This document shows, in pieces, positions 62,429-64,000 of a stretch of 64,000 bases of DNA; position 1 is the stretch's first letter; every line of letters begins with the position of its first letter. The notes below the pieces were generated by a model. The model searched no databases and was not told where the DNA came from. It was given only the letters and a program-made list of their open reading frames with translations. This DNA comes from Lumbricus rubellus. Its lineage: Eukaryota > Annelida > Clitellata > Crassiclitellata > Lumbricidae. The stretch is from positions 22,685,568 to 22,749,567 of the forward strand of contig OX243821.1 of assembly GCA_945859605.1 (NCBI GenBank), read 5' to 3'. The position numbers and the translations under genes are program-made.

Positions 62429-62959
62429 CTATAACAGAAATATATATGACATTATAATTAATATTGACGCTCATTAAATCAACTAACCATTATATGGTAG
62501 GGCATGGACAATGCTTACCATTGGCACATCACTTAGGCTACATTATAATAATTAATACAGGGATTTGCTAACCAGTGTAGGCTAGACACGAGGCCAGACA
62601 TTATTCGCTCGATGCTGATATCTCACTGCTATCTCATTTAAGCAGGGGCAGCCTGCATATATTAATATATTAAATAGAGTATAAATACAAGTAGGCTAGC
62701 CTCATTAGGAGGAGGTTGTCGTAGACGTCGGAGAAGAGAGAGTTTGAATTATTGTAATCTAAACTTTATGGAATCGTTTCTCTTATCCTCGGATTGCTTG
62801 TTTCTTGTTTCGTGTAAGTGTAGTTTACTGTAGTTTCATTAAATAATCAAAAAGGCATTTCGTATCATGTTCATTTAATTCATTATAAGTTCCCCAAGAT
62901 TGGAGCAGTTCGAATCCTGCTGAGGCGATGGCGCTCCCCTAAAAAGGAGTTGGGCCATA
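62429..62959 (+). mobile_element. 3' LTR of the retrovirus-like element
   Basis: 531 bp, two differences seen from the 5' LTR. It is followed by ATACAT (62,957-62,962, partly shared with the LTR end) and then by coding sequence of the interrupted minus-strand gypsy-type element. Confidence 0.9.
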
Positions 62960-63395
62960 CATCAATCCATTCACCACGCTAAACTCTGATCCTTTGTCTT
63001 CAGCGATCCTCCACCACGATTTCAGTGACTCGTCATTTCTCTGCTGCTCCTCGAATTTCTTCGCATCTTCCAGCTGTCTTTCATCATTCGAATTCTCTGT
63101 GAACAAGTCCCTCATACTTGTCTCCAGTTCAGCGTCGCTTCCGGAATCTTCACTATCATTTCGTTCACATGCAGCCATCTCTTCTTCAGTTTCATTGTTC
63201 TCAGATGTTGTTCTTTCGTCATCTTGAATGCTGAGTTCATCTTCGCTGTCCGTGTCATCTTCTTGCGAACTTTCGTTTATCGTTTCATCTTCTCCGCCTT
63301 CGACTTCTGCTCTCCGACTTTGTGCTCTTGTAGTCACATTCGCTTGTAGTTCCCCTTGCAATACTGTAGAGAACGGGGGCTGGGCGAAGACCCAG
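62960..63395 (-). pseudogene. Upstream part of the interrupted gypsy-type pol
   Basis: Minus-strand coding sequence that would be continuous with the integrase ORF at 49,545 if the LTR element were absent (split after GLMY). It contains LQANVTTRAQSRRAE, a long Asp/Glu/Ser-rich acidic stretch and the NDESLKSWWRIAEDKG block that normally precedes the integrase zinc finger. No protease or gag is found upstream; LTR-like sequence begins instead. Confidence 0.75.
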
Positions 63396-63399
63396 GATG

Positions 63400-64000
63400 A
63401 CCAATACCAACCCCTGTCGTCAGGTACCCTTGCAGTCCGCGGAGTCCACTTTAGCGGTAGACTAAAGATTAGCCGACTAGGCTTGAACACGTTTTATTGA
63501 AGAATCACAGTTTATTGAAGAATCACAGTTTATTGAAGAATCACAGTTTTCACAGCGCGATTTATGTAGCGCCACGATCAGAGGACAGTAATTGATATAG
63601 CGCCCAGATTCGGAAAGTCAGTTGCAGCAGAAAGTGAAATGTCAGACAGCAACAACAGATCGGAATGTCAATAGCGGCCGCTTCTGCAGCGCAAGAGTCC
63701 GCGCGTCGTAGCAGCTTTGTCCGTCAGCTAGGTTACGGTAGTCAGGCACCGAACCCCAGTCCCGTGAAGGAATACCCGAAGAGGCCGAGTTCAAAGCTCG
63801 AGGCTCAGGTTCAGGCTTTACTCCCTTCACAATAGTATCACTCAACGAACGTTTTACCGTCCGTCAAGCCAGATCATTTAGCCCGACTACTACGCGGTTT
63901 AGGCGTTCTTCACCAGGCCATTCGTCTGCCCCGAGCAAGCGTACGAGCGGACTTATATACCCTGTATGTGTGCTGAAGATGTAGATGTGCTGAAGATGTA
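63400..64000 (-). mobile_element. LTR-like sequence, minus strand, incomplete
   Basis: On the minus strand, GGGTATATAAGTCC (about 63,950-63,963) looks like a TATA promoter. Three tandem 18-bp units with AATAAA (CTGTGATTCTTCAATAAA, about 63,492-63,550) look like poly(A) signals. TTGGTATTGGTC at about 63,400 could be a primer site. It does not resemble the LTR at 46,374-46,794, so it may be the 5' LTR of a recombined element or a separate insertion. Confidence 0.4.

Noticed and set aside
63642..63845. 67-codon minus-strand frame
   Set aside because: Falls within LTR-like sequence between a TATA-like box and AATAAA repeats; no protein motif.

Overview
The window is eukaryotic, almost certainly from a bilaterian, probably marine, invertebrate. 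One host gene is visible: three exons of a LIM-only (LMO1/LMO3, rhombotin-type) transcription cofactor on the + strand at 31,403-31,501, 34,533-34,705 and 42,936-43,061. They have consensus splice sites and matching phases. The last LIM half-exon is not in the window. Nearly everything else is transposon-derived, microsatellite, or old dispersed repeat. No rRNA, tRNA gene, CRISPR or bacterial-type operon was seen. The TE mix (F-type env LTR element, Gmr1-like element, Helitron, maT-type mariner, RTE- and L2/CR1-like LINEs with a tail-sharing tRNA SINE) fits an invertebrate deuterostome or lophotrochozoan. I cannot fix the phylum.

Layout. 0-3.8 kb: 5' half of a Jockey-like LINE on the minus strand (gag-like ORF1 and the endonuclease part of ORF2, both open). 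3.8-8.9 kb: two TTAA-flanked piggyBac-like MITEs; the second was invaded by a foldback element and a short retroposon. 9-17 kb: old repeats, four further foldback elements or parts of them, and a deleted DD37D mariner. 17.1-29.1 kb: a 12.0-kb element with terminal inverted repeats that sits at a duplicated TA inside the left repeat array of a foldback element. It carries TTCAGG subterminal arrays and internal debris (hAT MITE, palindromic elements, SINE, LINE remnants). 29.7-44.3 kb: the LMO locus, with a truncated LINE, a SINE, a hAT MITE, a 700-bp polypurine tract and many copies of two short dispersed modules. 44.3-46.0 kb: a non-autonomous Helitron with about 300-bp internal tandem repeats.

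46.4-64 kb is a nested retroelement complex. A minus-strand Ty3/gypsy-type element has integrase upstream of reverse transcriptase (Gmr1-like order). It is split by a young 13.4-kb plus-strand endogenous retrovirus-like element at 49,546-62,959. That element has two 531-bp LTRs with two visible differences, a small leader ORF, gag, an in-frame UAG followed by a GC-rich hairpin, pol (protease-RT-RNase H-integrase-chromodomain), and an env-like ORF with signal peptide, furin-type site and fusion-peptide-like segment of the baculovirus F/errantivirus class.

The strongest candidates for something undescribed are: (1) the chromodomain-bearing, F-env LTR element with apparent UAG readthrough; (2) a family of foldback elements whose inverted termini are minisatellites of GGAC-N-CCC units, each element with its own unit sequence; (3) the 12-kb TA-flanked element; and (4) two dispersed short modules concentrated in the LMO locus.
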